The notes beneath the pieces were generated by a model. The model was not told the origin of the DNA. It ran no database searches and saw nothing but the letters and a program-made list of their open reading frames with translations. A DNA stretch of 64,000 nucleotides from Thermohalobaculum sp039513195 (GTDB lineage: Bacteria; Pseudomonadota; Alphaproteobacteria; Rhodobacterales; Rhodobacteraceae), in assembly GCA_039513195.1 (NCBI GenBank), contig JBCCRM010000014.1:56894-120893 (forward strand), given 5' to 3'. Below, piece by piece: positions 49,909 through 58,941 of this stretch. The first letter of the stretch is position 1. Every line of letters begins with the position of its first letter. The position numbers and the translations under genes were made by a program.

Positions 49909-51351
49909 TCATGCGGCAACCCCCTGCAGGCTCTCGACCAGCGCTGCGGAGACACGTGCCTCGCCGGCCTCACGGGCTGCGGCCTCGGCGGCATCGCGCA
50001 GCTTCTTGGCGGCCGAGATGCGGGTGAGCACCGGGAAGCCCTCGACCCGGCGGTCGAGCGCCAATTGCGCCGCGTCGTCCCACGGCAGGTCTTGGTGCAG
50101 GCGGGCGGCCGTGCCCTCGGCCTTGTCGAGCTCGGTGCCGAGGGGGAGAATATTGAACAGCGCATCGAACAGCGCGTTACAAACCTCCTGCACCAGATAA
50201 GTGGCCCCGGCATAGCCCATGAACGGCGTGCCCGTATGCCGCCGGATGATCGCGCCGGGGAAGCTCGCGGGAATGTAAATCCCCCGATTGCCGATCTCGG
50301 CCAGATACATGCGCTCATTGTAAGAGCCGAACAGAATCAACGGTGTCGTCTCGTGAATGGCCTTTCTCACCGCATCGTTGTCCGGTTTCGCGCCAGCCCG
50401 CCGGGCAAAGGCGAAGCGGCACGGCATCCCGAGATCGGTCTCCAAATAGTGGCGCACGCCCCGGGCATAGGTCTCGCCCGCATGGATGCCAAAGCTCGCC
50501 GTCCCGTAGAAATCCTGCGTGACCGAACGCCAGAGATCCCAGATGGGTTTGATGGTGGTGTGCTTCTCCCGCTCAATGAACGGCTCCGGGTCCAGCCCGG
50601 TGAGCTCGCCCAGCTTGCGCAGGAATTTGGTGGTGGAGGTGAGCCCGATCGGCGCCTGCAGATAGGGGATGTCCATCTCCTCGCAAAGCAAACGTCCGAA
50701 CTCGCGATAAAGGCAGATGTTCACATCCGCATCGACCAGGCGGGAGACATCGGCGAGATGGCTTCCGAGCGGGAAGACCATGTTGATCTGCGCGCCAATC
50801 CCCTCCACCAGACGCCGGATCTCGGCGAGGTCCGAGGGCAGGTTGAAGCTGCCATAGATCGGACCGATGATGTTGACCCGCGGGGCCTCGCCCTCTTTGC
50901 GGGTCCGCGGTCTCGGCCGCTTGCCACCCTTGAGGCCGAACTCGGTCCAAAGCCATTTGAGCGCCCGGTCGGCAGACTGCCATTGATCCTCGTCGATGGT
51001 CCGCGGCAGGAAGCGCTTGATAGAGGTCCCTTCCGGGGTCACGCCACCGCCGATCATCTCGGCGATGGAGCCGGTGACCACGACCGAAGGCTCGTCATGG
51101 CGCAGCGTACCCCAGGCGCGCTTCATCGAACCCTCGGTGCCGTCGCGGGAGAGCTCCTCCTCCGCCAGGCCGGTGACGACGATGGGAAGCTCGTGGGGCG
51201 GCAGCGCATCGGTGTAGTGGAGGACCGAGGTCACCGGCAGGTTCTCGCACCCCACAGGCCCGTCGATGATCACCTGAAGGCCCTTGATCGCCGTGAAGAC
51301 ATAGACGGAGCCCCAATAGCCACCGGCGCGGTCGAGATCCGAGATCAGCAT
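49909..51351 (-). CDS. bchZ: Chlorophyllide a reductase, subunit Z
   Basis: NifK-like subunit that with BchY reduces ring B, converting chlorin to bacteriochlorin. The 480-residue product starts MLISDLDRAGGYWGSVYVF after GGAGGGGCGCC and contains the cluster cysteine in DGPVGCENLPVTSVLHYTDA (GPVGCENLPVTS). IPASFPGAIIRRHTGTPFMG is another family block. The 181 bases between bchY and bchZ hold no gene that I can see. pufQ follows. Confidence 0.97.
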   Translation of the reverse strand: MLISDLDRAGGYWGSVYVFTAIKGLQVIIDGPVGCENLPVTSVLHYTDALPPHELPIVVTGLAEEELSRDGTEGSMKRAWGTLRHDEPSVVVTGSIAEMIGGGVTPEGTSIKRFLPRTIDEDQWQSADRALKWLWTEFGLKGGKRPRPRTRKEGEAPRVNIIGPIYGSFNLPSDLAEIRRLVEGIGAQINMVFPLGSHLADVSRLVDADVNICLYREFGRLLCEEMDIPYLQAPIGLTSTTKFLRKLGELTGLDPEPFIEREKHTTIKPIWDLWRSVTQDFYGTASFGIHAGETYARGVRHYLETDLGMPCRFAFARRAGAKPDNDAVRKAIHETTPLILFGSYNERMYLAEIGNRGIYIPASFPGAIIRRHTGTPFMGYAGATYLVQEVCNALFDALFNILPLGTELDKAEGTAARLHQDLPWDDAAQLALDRRVEGFPVLTRISAAKKLRDAAEAAAREAGEARVSAALVESLQGVAA

Positions 51352-51532
51352 GGCGCCCCTCCGGGACGGATGAGTGAGCCCCTCCCAAACCCTCCCCCAT
51401 CCAGAGGGAGAGCTCTTCCAGCGCCGCTGCGGAGCGCGCGAGCGGAACCCTGACCCAGACCGCGACCGCGGGTGGACAAGATGCAATTGCGGTCGCCGTG
51501 GGGCTGGGAACGTCCGGAGAACGCGGGTCTTG

Positions 51533-53161
51533 TCATGTCCCGATCTCCTCTTCCCGGCCCTGGCGGGCGCGCATCTTCTCGATCTGGCGGGCGTATTTCT
51601 TGCGGAAGCCCGGATTGTCCTTGGGCACCTCCTCCCAAACGCCGGCGGCATGGCCTGTGCCGACGCCCGCAAAGAACTCCCGCATGAAATCCATCCGCGC
51701 CTTGCGCTCGATCGCCGTCATGACGACCTCGCTGAGCGAGCCGGCGCCGGCAGGACCCATCAATGGCCGCGCGGAGATCAAGTTCGTGAAGTAAAGCCCT
51801 GGAGTTGCTTTCTCTTTTGCCTTCTGGACCACCGGCGTAGTGCCGATGGCGAGATCCGGTTCGAATTCCTCGAAAGCGGCCAGATCCTGCTCCAGCGAGG
51901 CACGGTACTGGACATGGACGCCCTTTGCCTCCAGCCATTCCCGATCGGGGTCCGAGAACTGGGTCCGCGGGCAAGCGGTGCCGACATAGCGCAGATCGGC
52001 GCCGCTCTCTACCAGCAGGCGCGCTACGATCAGTTCCGAGCCTTCATAGCCGGAGAGGGTCACGCGCCCGGTCACCGGCCGCGTGGCGAGAGCGGCCTTC
52101 ACCGCCCCGATCATCGCGTTCTTGGTGGCATCGATCTGCGCCCGCGCGGCGCCGGCGGCGGTCCCGATCCGCTCGAGCCAATCCGCTGTACCCTCGACAC
52201 CCACCGGCGCCGAGCCGACAATCGGCCGACCCGCCGCCTCGAATTCCCGGAAGCTCGCCGTGTAGAACGGATGGATTGCCGCCACCGCTGCACAGTCGAG
52301 GGCCGCGTAGAGCTCGCGCCACTCCCGCGTCGGCACAACCGGCCCGACGGCGAGGCCCATCGGCTCGAGCATCCTGCCGATCATCACCGGGTCGGCGGGG
52401 AACATCTCGCCGACCAGCGTCACGGTCGGCCTGGCATCCCGCGAGGTTGGGGCCGCGACCGGACCGGCCAGCGCCTCCGCCCGCGCATAGGCGAGCATCG
52501 CGCCGGCCAGCACATCCTTCGCCTCCGCATGGGTCGGAACGCCGAACCCGGGCACGTCGATCCCCACCACGCGGACGCCATTGATCTCCTTCGGCAACAG
52601 CTGCAGAGGCACGCCCGACGCGGTAGGCACGCAGAGATTGGTGACCACAACGGTGTCGTAGCGCTCTGGATCCGCAAGCTCGTGGACAGCATCGCGGATA
52701 TCTTCGAAGAGCTTACCAGTAACCAAAGTTTCCGAGTTGAAGGGCACATAGCCTACCGTGCGCTTCGCACCGTAGAAATGCGACGTGAACGTAAGCCCGT
52801 AAACACAACAAGCAGAACCAGAAAGAACGGTCGCAGTTCGCTTCATCCGGAGGCCTACGCGCAAACTGCCGAAGGCCGGGCACATGCTCTGCGGCTTGTC
52901 ATGGGGCCCCTGTGGGTAATCCTGTGCGTAACGCGCCAGAATATCGCCCTTTCCAGCCGCCTCCGCCGCTGCCTGCATCTGCTCCGCCGGCGCGTGGCAG
53001 CCGAGCGTCTCGCCAGCGCCGGACGCCGAGCCGCAGGCCGGACGATCCATCTCGGCGTCTGCGTCAGGGGCCGCAAGGGCGTTATCGAGCGGCGCCTCGC
53101 CCGCGGCGTCATAGGCGATCTCGCCGGCCTCCCTGGTCCCGTCGTGGCGCTCCTCGGTCAT
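51533..53161 (-). CDS. bchY: Chlorophyllide a reductase, subunit Y
   Basis: NifD-like partner of BchZ. The 542-residue product includes cluster cysteines in PQSMCPAFGSLRVG, SGSACCVYGLTFTSHFYGA (as SACCVYGLTF) and VVVTNLCVPTASGVP. The ATG at 53161 with GAGG upstream is chosen over a GTG one codon earlier. The alanine/acidic N-terminal 80 residues are longer and less conserved than the core. It lies 6 bases after bchX. Confidence 0.97.
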   Translation of the reverse strand: MTEERHDGTREAGEIAYDAAGEAPLDNALAAPDADAEMDRPACGSASGAGETLGCHAPAEQMQAAAEAAGKGDILARYAQDYPQGPHDKPQSMCPAFGSLRVGLRMKRTATVLSGSACCVYGLTFTSHFYGAKRTVGYVPFNSETLVTGKLFEDIRDAVHELADPERYDTVVVTNLCVPTASGVPLQLLPKEINGVRVVGIDVPGFGVPTHAEAKDVLAGAMLAYARAEALAGPVAAPTSRDARPTVTLVGEMFPADPVMIGRMLEPMGLAVGPVVPTREWRELYAALDCAAVAAIHPFYTASFREFEAAGRPIVGSAPVGVEGTADWLERIGTAAGAARAQIDATKNAMIGAVKAALATRPVTGRVTLSGYEGSELIVARLLVESGADLRYVGTACPRTQFSDPDREWLEAKGVHVQYRASLEQDLAAFEEFEPDLAIGTTPVVQKAKEKATPGLYFTNLISARPLMGPAGAGSLSEVVMTAIERKARMDFMREFFAGVGTGHAAGVWEEVPKDNPGFRKKYARQIEKMRARQGREEEIGT

Positions 53162-53167
53162 CACGCC

Positions 53168-54205
53168 TCACACATCGTCGTAGATGACTTCAAGGGAGGG
53201 CTTAGGCTCGTAGTCCTTGCCGCACATATCTGCATGGCTCGCAGGCTCCAGGACGAAGTTGCCGCCCGTATCCTCCGCCTTGAAGAGCCCGAGCAGCCCA
53301 TCCTGGGTGAGGGGCTTGGCATGCACCGGCGGCGCCACCGCGACATTCATCCCAAGCTCGTCGAAGAGCGGCCCCCACTCGCCGTCCGGGCGGCCGACAA
53401 TCTCGTAATTCGCGGACTTCCGCCGGATATCCTCATGCGCCGGGATCGCCGCGAGGACCGGTATGCCGACCGCCTCGGCGAAAGCCTGCGCCTCGCCGGT
53501 GCCGTCATCCTTGTTGATGACCATGCCTGCCACGCCGACATTGCCCCCGAGCTTGCGGAAGTAGTCGACCGCCGAGCAGACATTGTTTGCGACATAGAGG
53601 CTTTGGAGGTCGTTGCTGCCGACCACAATCACCTTCTGGCACATATCCCGCGCGATCGGCAGGCCGAAGCCGCCGCAGACCACATCGCCAAGGAAATCGA
53701 GCAGCACATAGTCGAAATCCCAGTCGTGGAAGCCGAGCTTCTCCAGCGTCTCGAAGCCGTGGATGATGCCGCGACCGCCGCAGCCGCGACCGACCTCCGG
53801 CCCGCCGAGTTCCATCGCAAAGACCCCGTCGCGCTTGAAGCAGACATCGGAGACCCGGATCTCCTCCCCCGCCAGTTTCTTGGCGGTCGAGGTCTCGATG
53901 ATCGTTGGGCAGGCTCGCCCCGCGAAGAGCAGCGAGGTGGTGTCGGACTTCGGGTCGCAGCCGATCAGAAGCACCCGTTTTCCCTGCTGCGCCATCATGT
54001 AGGAGAGATTGGAGAGGGTGAACGACTTGCCGATCCCGCCCTTGCCATAGATCGCGATGATCTGCGTCTCGCGCTTCACGGGGCCGGTTGCCGGCGCCTC
54101 TGGCTCGACCGAGGCCTCCTCGCGCAAGGCTTGCGTCATCTCGTCGAAGGACCGGGTCTCCGGCGTATCGGACAAGGCCGGGGCGCCATCGGCGGCTGCG
54201 GTCAT
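53168..54205 (-). CDS. bchX: Chlorophyllide a reductase, iron protein X
   Basis: NifH-like ATPase feeding electrons to BchYZ. The 345-residue product has the P-loop IYGKGGIGKSFTLSNLS near residue 53, GCDPKSDTTSLLF, and cysteine ligands in GGPEVGRGCGGRG and DFLGDVVCGGFGLP. The N-terminal extension of about 45 residues is usual for BchX and separates it from BchL. The ATG overlaps the bchC stop by four bases. Confidence 0.97.
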   Translation of the reverse strand: MTAAADGAPALSDTPETRSFDEMTQALREEASVEPEAPATGPVKRETQIIAIYGKGGIGKSFTLSNLSYMMAQQGKRVLLIGCDPKSDTTSLLFAGRACPTIIETSTAKKLAGEEIRVSDVCFKRDGVFAMELGGPEVGRGCGGRGIIHGFETLEKLGFHDWDFDYVLLDFLGDVVCGGFGLPIARDMCQKVIVVGSNDLQSLYVANNVCSAVDYFRKLGGNVGVAGMVINKDDGTGEAQAFAEAVGIPVLAAIPAHEDIRRKSANYEIVGRPDGEWGPLFDELGMNVAVAPPVHAKPLTQDGLLGLFKAEDTGGNFVLEPASHADMCGKDYEPKPSLEVIYDDV

Positions 54206-55134
54206 TGCGCGTTCCTCCAGTCGAGAACCATCTTCAGGCAGGCGGGATCGGAAAAGGCGGTCTCATAGGCCGTCTCGGCCCGTTCCGCCCTGGCTTGGTG
54301 GGTGACGAGGCCATCGAGCGAGAGGCGCCCTTCCGCAATCAGTTGGCGGGAGGCGGCGAGGTCCTCGGGCGTGAATTCCGCGGCGATGCGCAGCCGCGCC
54401 TCCGCCATGAAAGCCGGCGGGAAGGTGAAGGCCACCGGCTCCTCATAGAACCCGGCCAGCGTGATCTCGCCGCCTTTTGCAAGCCGCGGCATAAGCCGGT
54501 CGAGCACGCCCTGGGCACCGCTCGCCTCGCAGATCGCATCATGGCCGCGGTCCGCGTCGTCATCGGGGTGCAGCACTCGGTAGCCGATCGCGCCATCCAT
54601 GCGGGCGGCGTCGATCTCCCAAACCCGTGGCGCACCGCCGAGGGCGACCGTCATCCGCGCCAGCAACCGCCCGAGGACACCATGGCCGACAATCAAGCTC
54701 GGCAGTCTCGCGCCTTGCAGCGCGTGATGCGCGGTCGCCGCCAGGGAGAGCAGCACTGCCTCGGCCCCCAGCGAATCGTCCACAGGCACGGCGCGCGACG
54801 CGGGTACCACGACCCGGCTGGCCGAGCCGCCGAAGAGGCAGTGCGCGTCCTGGAAGCACTGCGCGCCCGGCACGAACACCGCCGCCCCCTCCGCGATGCC
54901 CGCGGCCCGCCCGGCAGCCACCACCCGGCCCACGGCCTCGTAGCCTGGTACCAGCGGATAGCCCATTCCCGGAAAGCTTGGCATCCGACCGGACCACAAG
55001 AGTTTTTCGGTGCCGGTCGAAATCCCTGACCAGTCGATATCGACCACCAAATCGTCATCCCCCGGCGCGGCGAGAGCCAAGCGGGCCAGCGCCACGCTTT
55101 CCGGCCTCTCCATCACCACCGCGAGGGCATGCAT
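54202..55134 (-). CDS. bchC: 3-hydroxyethyl bacteriochlorophyllide a dehydrogenase
   Basis: Oxidises the C3 hydroxyethyl group to acetyl. The 310-residue medium-chain dehydrogenase-like protein has ISTGTEKLLWSGRMPSFPGMGYP, visible as STGTEKLLWSG and PLVPGYEAVGRV, and a nucleotide-binding stretch SLIVGHGVLGRL. GAGGAGGAACACCG precedes the ATG. Two tandem PpsR boxes 50-95 bases upstream form its promoter region, so bchCXYZ-puf can be transcribed separately from crtEF. Confidence 0.96.
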   Translation of the reverse strand: MHALAVVMERPESVALARLALAAPGDDDLVVDIDWSGISTGTEKLLWSGRMPSFPGMGYPLVPGYEAVGRVVAAGRAAGIAEGAAVFVPGAQCFQDAHCLFGGSASRVVVPASRAVPVDDSLGAEAVLLSLAATAHHALQGARLPSLIVGHGVLGRLLARMTVALGGAPRVWEIDAARMDGAIGYRVLHPDDDADRGHDAICEASGAQGVLDRLMPRLAKGGEITLAGFYEEPVAFTFPPAFMAEARLRIAAEFTPEDLAASRQLIAEGRLSLDGLVTHQARAERAETAYETAFSDPACLKMVLDWRNAQ

Positions 55135-55184
55135 CGGTGTTCCTCCTCACATGGCAGCGGTTCGCATATGCTGCCGCGGCTCAC

Positions 55185-55228
55185 TGTCTAACGTAATAGA
55201 CGGTACATGGTGTCAATCAGACTGTACA
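55185..55228. promoter_or_regulatory. Tandem PpsR/CrtJ boxes of the bchC promoter
   Basis: TGTCTAACGTAATAGACG (55185-55202, one mismatch) and TGTCAATCAGACTGTACA (55211-55228, exact) are separated by 8 bases, the spacing described for the Rhodobacter bchC promoter. On the minus strand the second box contains TTGACA (55216-55211), a candidate -35 for bchC. The -10 is unclear. Confidence 0.88.
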
Positions 55229-55248
55229 GCCCTTCCTCGTCCCTAGCA

Positions 55249-56373
55249 TCAACGTTCCGCTACGATCACGCGTGCCAGGAGCGGTCGGCGGTTCGAAAGC
55301 GGGCGCACGCGCGCAAAGCCTGCGGCGCGGATCATCGACGAGAGCGTCTCGGCGCTGCGAACCCGGCCGGAGCGCATGGCGAGCAGGTAAAAGGCGAAGT
55401 AGGCCCCCACCGGCTCCGCCCCTGGGGTGCCGGCCATTGGCTCGGCGACGATCAGGCGCCCGCCAGGCGGCAGGGCGGCATGGGCAGCCCGGAGAATTGA
55501 CGCCACCGTCTCGTCGCCGTGGTCGTAGAGCACCCGCACCAGCGAGATAGCGTCCGCGCCCTCGGGGAGCGGGTCAGCGAGAAAGTCGCCCCCAATTCCG
55601 CGCGCACGGTCGGAGAGTCCGGCCTCGGCAAAACGCATCTCGGCCCGGGCGGCCACGGCGGGTAGATCGAAAAGCGTAACGTGCAGTTCCGGGGCGCGCC
55701 GCGCCGCCGCGATGGCGAAAGCTCCCTCGCCGCCGCCAAGTTCCAGCAGATGCCGGTGGCGGCGCATCGAGTAGGCGTCCAGCACCTCCTCGGCAATAAA
55801 TTGCTGAGAAGCGGCCATCAGTGTGGAGTACGCCGCCACCTCCCCGGCCGCGAGCTCCGCGCCCTGCCCGCGGACATAGGCCCAATAGCGGCCGAGTTCC
55901 GTCTCCGCCGCCGGATCGCGCATCAGCGCCAGTGGATCCTGCAGATCGCGATAGAGCATGGCGTGATGGGCGATCATCGCTTCGACGCCCGGATTGCCGT
56001 TGAGCGCCGCCCCGAGCTGTCCAAGCCCGTAGCGCCCATTGCTGCGCCGGGCAGCGAGGCCGAGACCGACACAGGCTTCCAGCAGGCGCTCCACCTCCCC
56101 GCGGCTCAACCCAAAGCGGAGCCCCAGGGCCTCCGCGCTGGCCGGACCCTCGGCCAGCACATGGAACAGCCGCAGTTCGACCGCGACGGCGAGGATTTGC
56201 GAGTAGACAAAGCCTGCGGTGAGATCGAAGAGCTGGCGCGCCCGGGTATTGGCCATCGCCCGCGTCGGCGGAAAGGCCACGGCAAATCGCTGAAACCATG
56301 GGCGCGCGATCAACCGGTCGCGCCAGGCGAGAAACTGGTCCCGTAGGCTCGCGCGTTCGCTCAGCACTGCCAT
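55249..56373 (-). CDS. crtF: Demethylspheroidene (hydroxyneurosporene) O-methyltransferase
   Basis: Methylates the C1 hydroxyl of carotenoids using S-adenosylmethionine. The 374-residue protein has an N-terminal winged-helix dimerisation region (RQLFDLTAGFVYSQIL) and the methyltransferase fold with LLELGGGEGAFAIA near residue 215, FDLPAVAARA and GDFLADPLPEGADAISL. It lies 6 bases after crtE and ends 114 bases before bchC. A gene for the preceding crtC/crtD steps lies nearby on the other strand. Confidence 0.95.
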   Translation of the reverse strand: MAVLSERASLRDQFLAWRDRLIARPWFQRFAVAFPPTRAMANTRARQLFDLTAGFVYSQILAVAVELRLFHVLAEGPASAEALGLRFGLSRGEVERLLEACVGLGLAARRSNGRYGLGQLGAALNGNPGVEAMIAHHAMLYRDLQDPLALMRDPAAETELGRYWAYVRGQGAELAAGEVAAYSTLMAASQQFIAEEVLDAYSMRRHRHLLELGGGEGAFAIAAARRAPELHVTLFDLPAVAARAEMRFAEAGLSDRARGIGGDFLADPLPEGADAISLVRVLYDHGDETVASILRAAHAALPPGGRLIVAEPMAGTPGAEPVGAYFAFYLLAMRSGRVRSAETLSSMIRAAGFARVRPLSNRRPLLARVIVAER

Positions 56374-56379
56374 CGCCGC

Positions 56380-57249
56380 TCAACCAACCAGCGCGTCGAG
56401 CTTGCGCGGCTTCAGCCGTTTCGCCTCGGACATCACCAGGGCGACCAGCAGCTCGCGGCCCTGGCACGGCGGGATCGCATCGACGGCACCCTGCACGAGG
56501 CCTTGAAGCCGCTCGACCGCGCCGGCGAGGCCCAGGGAGCCGACCGCATTCGGCCGGTGATGAGCGTCGTCTTGGCCCACGGGCTTGCCAAGTTCCTTGG
56601 CATCCGCCACCGCGTCACGCAGATCGTCGGCGACCTGATAGGCCTCCCCCAACCGGTCGCCGAGCCCGCGCCAGATCGCAGGATCGCCGCCCGCCGCTAC
56701 CGCGCCGCCGGTGCAGGCCGCTACGAACAAAGCACCTGTCTTGGCCCGCTGGTACTCGGACAGATCCGGGTTGTCCTCGCTCTCCCAGGCTTGGCCAGCG
56801 CAGATCCCGGCGGGCATTCCCACGGCGTGCCCGACCAGCGAGACCAGCCGCACCAAGGTCGCGGGGTTGCGCGCCCCCTCCCTCGCCAAGGTCTCGAAGG
56901 CCAGCACGATCAGCGCATCGCCGGCCAGCACCGCAATCGGTTCGCCATAGGCTGCGTGCACGCTCGGCTTGCCTCGGCGCAGATCTGCATCGTCGAAACA
57001 GGGCAGGTCGTCATGCACCAACGAGGCGCAATGCATCAGCTCGATCGCCGCGGCCATCGCCGCCGCCGCCCCGGGGTCGGCATCGCCACAGGCCCGCGCC
57101 ACCGACAGGCACAGCCGCGCCCTGACCCGGGCACCGCCCGGAAACACCGCATGACGCATCGCCTCGCCCAATCTGGGGGGCGCGCCGGGCGCCTCCGCAT
57201 GGTCGAGCGCGCGCTCCAAGGCCGCCTCGATCCGGGCCGTCTCATCCAT
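56380..57249 (-). CDS. crtE: Geranylgeranyl diphosphate synthase
   Basis: Makes the C20 precursor for carotenoids and the bacteriochlorophyll tail. The 289-residue protein has the first aspartate-rich motif HDDLPCFDDADLRRG (DDxxxxD form) near residue 80 and the second motif YQVADDLRDAVAD. FPGGARVRARLCL is the conserved KxRP-like region. The ATG at 57249 is preferred because GGGAGGAAGCGCG lies upstream and the preceding nine codons are not conserved. It is the first gene of crtEF-bchCXYZ-puf. Confidence 0.95.
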   Translation of the reverse strand: MDETARIEAALERALDHAEAPGAPPRLGEAMRHAVFPGGARVRARLCLSVARACGDADPGAAAAMAAAIELMHCASLVHDDLPCFDDADLRRGKPSVHAAYGEPIAVLAGDALIVLAFETLAREGARNPATLVRLVSLVGHAVGMPAGICAGQAWESEDNPDLSEYQRAKTGALFVAACTGGAVAAGGDPAIWRGLGDRLGEAYQVADDLRDAVADAKELGKPVGQDDAHHRPNAVGSLGLAGAVERLQGLVQGAVDAIPPCQGRELLVALVMSEAKRLKPRKLDALVG

Positions 57250-57297
57250 CGCGCTTCCTCCCTGCCGCCGCGCCACCGTTCGGGGACACAGCCTCTT

Positions 57298-57341
57298 TGT
57301 AAGTTTTCTCTGACGGTGTATAATGTCAAGCAGGATGGACG
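57298..57341. promoter_or_regulatory. Divergent crtE/crtD promoter with tandem PpsR boxes
   Basis: TGTAAGTTTTCTCTGACG (57298-57315) and TGTCAAGCAGGATGGACG (57324-57341) both fit TGT-N12-ACG and are 8 bases apart. Between them lies a perfect plus-strand TATAAT (57319-57324) with TTGTAA (57297-57302) sixteen bases upstream, a likely crtD promoter. On the minus strand TTGACA (57329-57324) is a possible -35 for crtE. One operator pair could thus control both operons. Confidence 0.82.
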
Positions 57342-57372
57342 TTGGCTATGGGCTGCGCAGGGGAGAGCGCGG

Positions 57373-58941
57373 ATGTCGGACGGACGGGTGGCCGTGATCG
57401 GCGCCGGTGTTGGCGGGCTTGCCGCCGCGATCCGCCTGGCGGCGGAGGGCGTGGGCGTCGACCTCTACGAGGCAGCGGCCTATCCAGGCGGCAAGATGCG
57501 CCAGGTCACGGTCGCGGGGCGGCAGCTCGATGCTGGACCGACCGTTTTGACCATGGACTGGGTGTTTCGGGAGCTGTTCGAGGCCGCGGGGGCCCGCCTC
57601 GACGACTATGTAACGCTCGAGCCTGCCGATATCTTGGCCCGCCATGCCTGGCCCGATGGGTCCCGCTTCGATCTGCTCGCGGGTCTGGAGGCGACGATGG
57701 CGGAGGTTGCCCGCCTGTCAGGGGCCGAGGAAGCCGCCCGCTACCGCGCCTTCGCCGCCCAAACGGCGGCGGATTACACGCTGTTCCGCGACAGTTTCAT
57801 CGCTGCCTCGCGCCCGTCGCCGCTGTCGATTCTGACCCGCATCGGCCCGGCGCGCTGGCGCGATCTGATCGCAGCGCAACCTTCAGCCAATCTTTGGCGC
57901 CGCCTGGGTCGGTATTTCCACGACCCGCGGCTGCGGCAGCTCTTCGGGCGGTACGCGACCTATTGCGGCTCCTCGCCATTTGCGGCGCCGGCCACCCTGA
58001 TGCTGATTGCGCATGTCGAACGGGCTGGGGTCTGGCGGGTGCGTGGGGGGATGCACCAACTCGCGGCCGCGCTGGCCGCGCTCGCCGGGCGGATGGGGGT
58101 GCAAATCTACTATCGCACACCGGTGGCCGAAATCCTGACCCGCGCCGGCCGAATACACGCGCTTCGCCTGGCGGACGGCAACACGGTGGGCGCCGGCGCC
58201 GTCGTCTTCAACGGCGATGCCGGGGCACTATCGGCAGGACTGCTCGGCCCTGCCACACGCCGTGCAACGCCCAAGGTGCCGGTGCGCCGCCGCTCTCTCT
58301 CCGCAATCGCTTGGAGCGTCGTCGGGCGCACCCAGGGCCTGCCGCTTTCGCACCACACCGTGGTGTTCGGAACCGACTATCGCGAAGAGTTCGAAGCGAT
58401 CTTCCGTCGCCGCACCGTGCCGGCCGAGCCGACGGCTTATCTCTGCGCCCTCGACCGGCCCGCCGCAACCGCAGCGCCCGAGACATCGGGTGCCGAGCGG
58501 CTGCACATCCATATCAATGCCCCCGCCGATGGCGATGGCGCAGGACTAAACGACAGGGAGATCGAACGATGCCGCGAGAGGACATGGGCGCTGATGGCGC
58601 GCTGCGGATTGGAGATCGCGGCGGAGCCGACGGCGATCTCGACCACGGGGCCGGCGGCGTTCGAGAGGCTGTTTCCCGGGACGGGCGGCGCGCTCTACGG
58701 GCAGACCACCCACGGGCCTGTGGCGTCGTTTCTCAGGCCCACGGCAGCGACGCGGGTGCCGGGCCTTTACCTGGCGGGAGGCAGCGCGCATCCGGGCGCG
58801 GGGATCCCGATGGCGGCGCTCTCGGGCAAGCTCGCGGCAGAGCGGTTGATGGCGGACCGCGTTTCGACCAAGCGGTCCCGGCCGGCGGCTATCTCTGGTG
58901 GTATCTCGATGCGCTCTCGGACGACGGGCGCCACGGGCTGA
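57373..58941 (+). CDS. crtD: Methoxyneurosporene (C-3,4) desaturase
   Basis: FAD-dependent carotenoid 3,4-desaturase of the spheroidene pathway. The 522-residue product starts MSDGRVAVIGAGVGGLAAAI with the dinucleotide motif. It has AYPGGKMRQVTVAGRQLDAG, visible as PGGKMRQV, GRYATYCGSSPFAAPAT, and a C-terminal VPGLYLAGGSAHPGAGIPMA typical of CrtI/CrtD-type desaturases. GGGGAGAGCGCGG precedes the ATG. Its 3' end is read in two frames because crtC begins inside it. The last 25 residues (after ADRV) are serine/arginine-rich and dictated by the crtC frame. Confidence 0.94.
   Translation: MSDGRVAVIGAGVGGLAAAIRLAAEGVGVDLYEAAAYPGGKMRQVTVAGRQLDAGPTVLTMDWVFRELFEAAGARLDDYVTLEPADILARHAWPDGSRFDLLAGLEATMAEVARLSGAEEAARYRAFAAQTAADYTLFRDSFIAASRPSPLSILTRIGPARWRDLIAAQPSANLWRRLGRYFHDPRLRQLFGRYATYCGSSPFAAPATLMLIAHVERAGVWRVRGGMHQLAAALAALAGRMGVQIYYRTPVAEILTRAGRIHALRLADGNTVGAGAVVFNGDAGALSAGLLGPATRRATPKVPVRRRSLSAIAWSVVGRTQGLPLSHHTVVFGTDYREEFEAIFRRRTVPAEPTAYLCALDRPAATAAPETSGAERLHIHINAPADGDGAGLNDREIERCRERTWALMARCGLEIAAEPTAISTTGPAAFERLFPGTGGALYGQTTHGPVASFLRPTAATRVPGLYLAGGSAHPGAGIPMAALSGKLAAERLMADRVSTKRSRPAAISGGISMRSRTTGATG

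Noticed and set aside
51352..51532. Extra gene or N-terminal extension in the bchY-bchZ gap
   Set aside because: The bchZ frame is open through the gap but reads low-complexity arginine/serine sequence; conserved BchZ begins at 51351 behind a strong ribosome-binding site.
58849..58941. ATG 58849 as the crtC start
   Set aside because: It is in the crtD frame and encodes the crtD C-terminus, not the CrtC motif.
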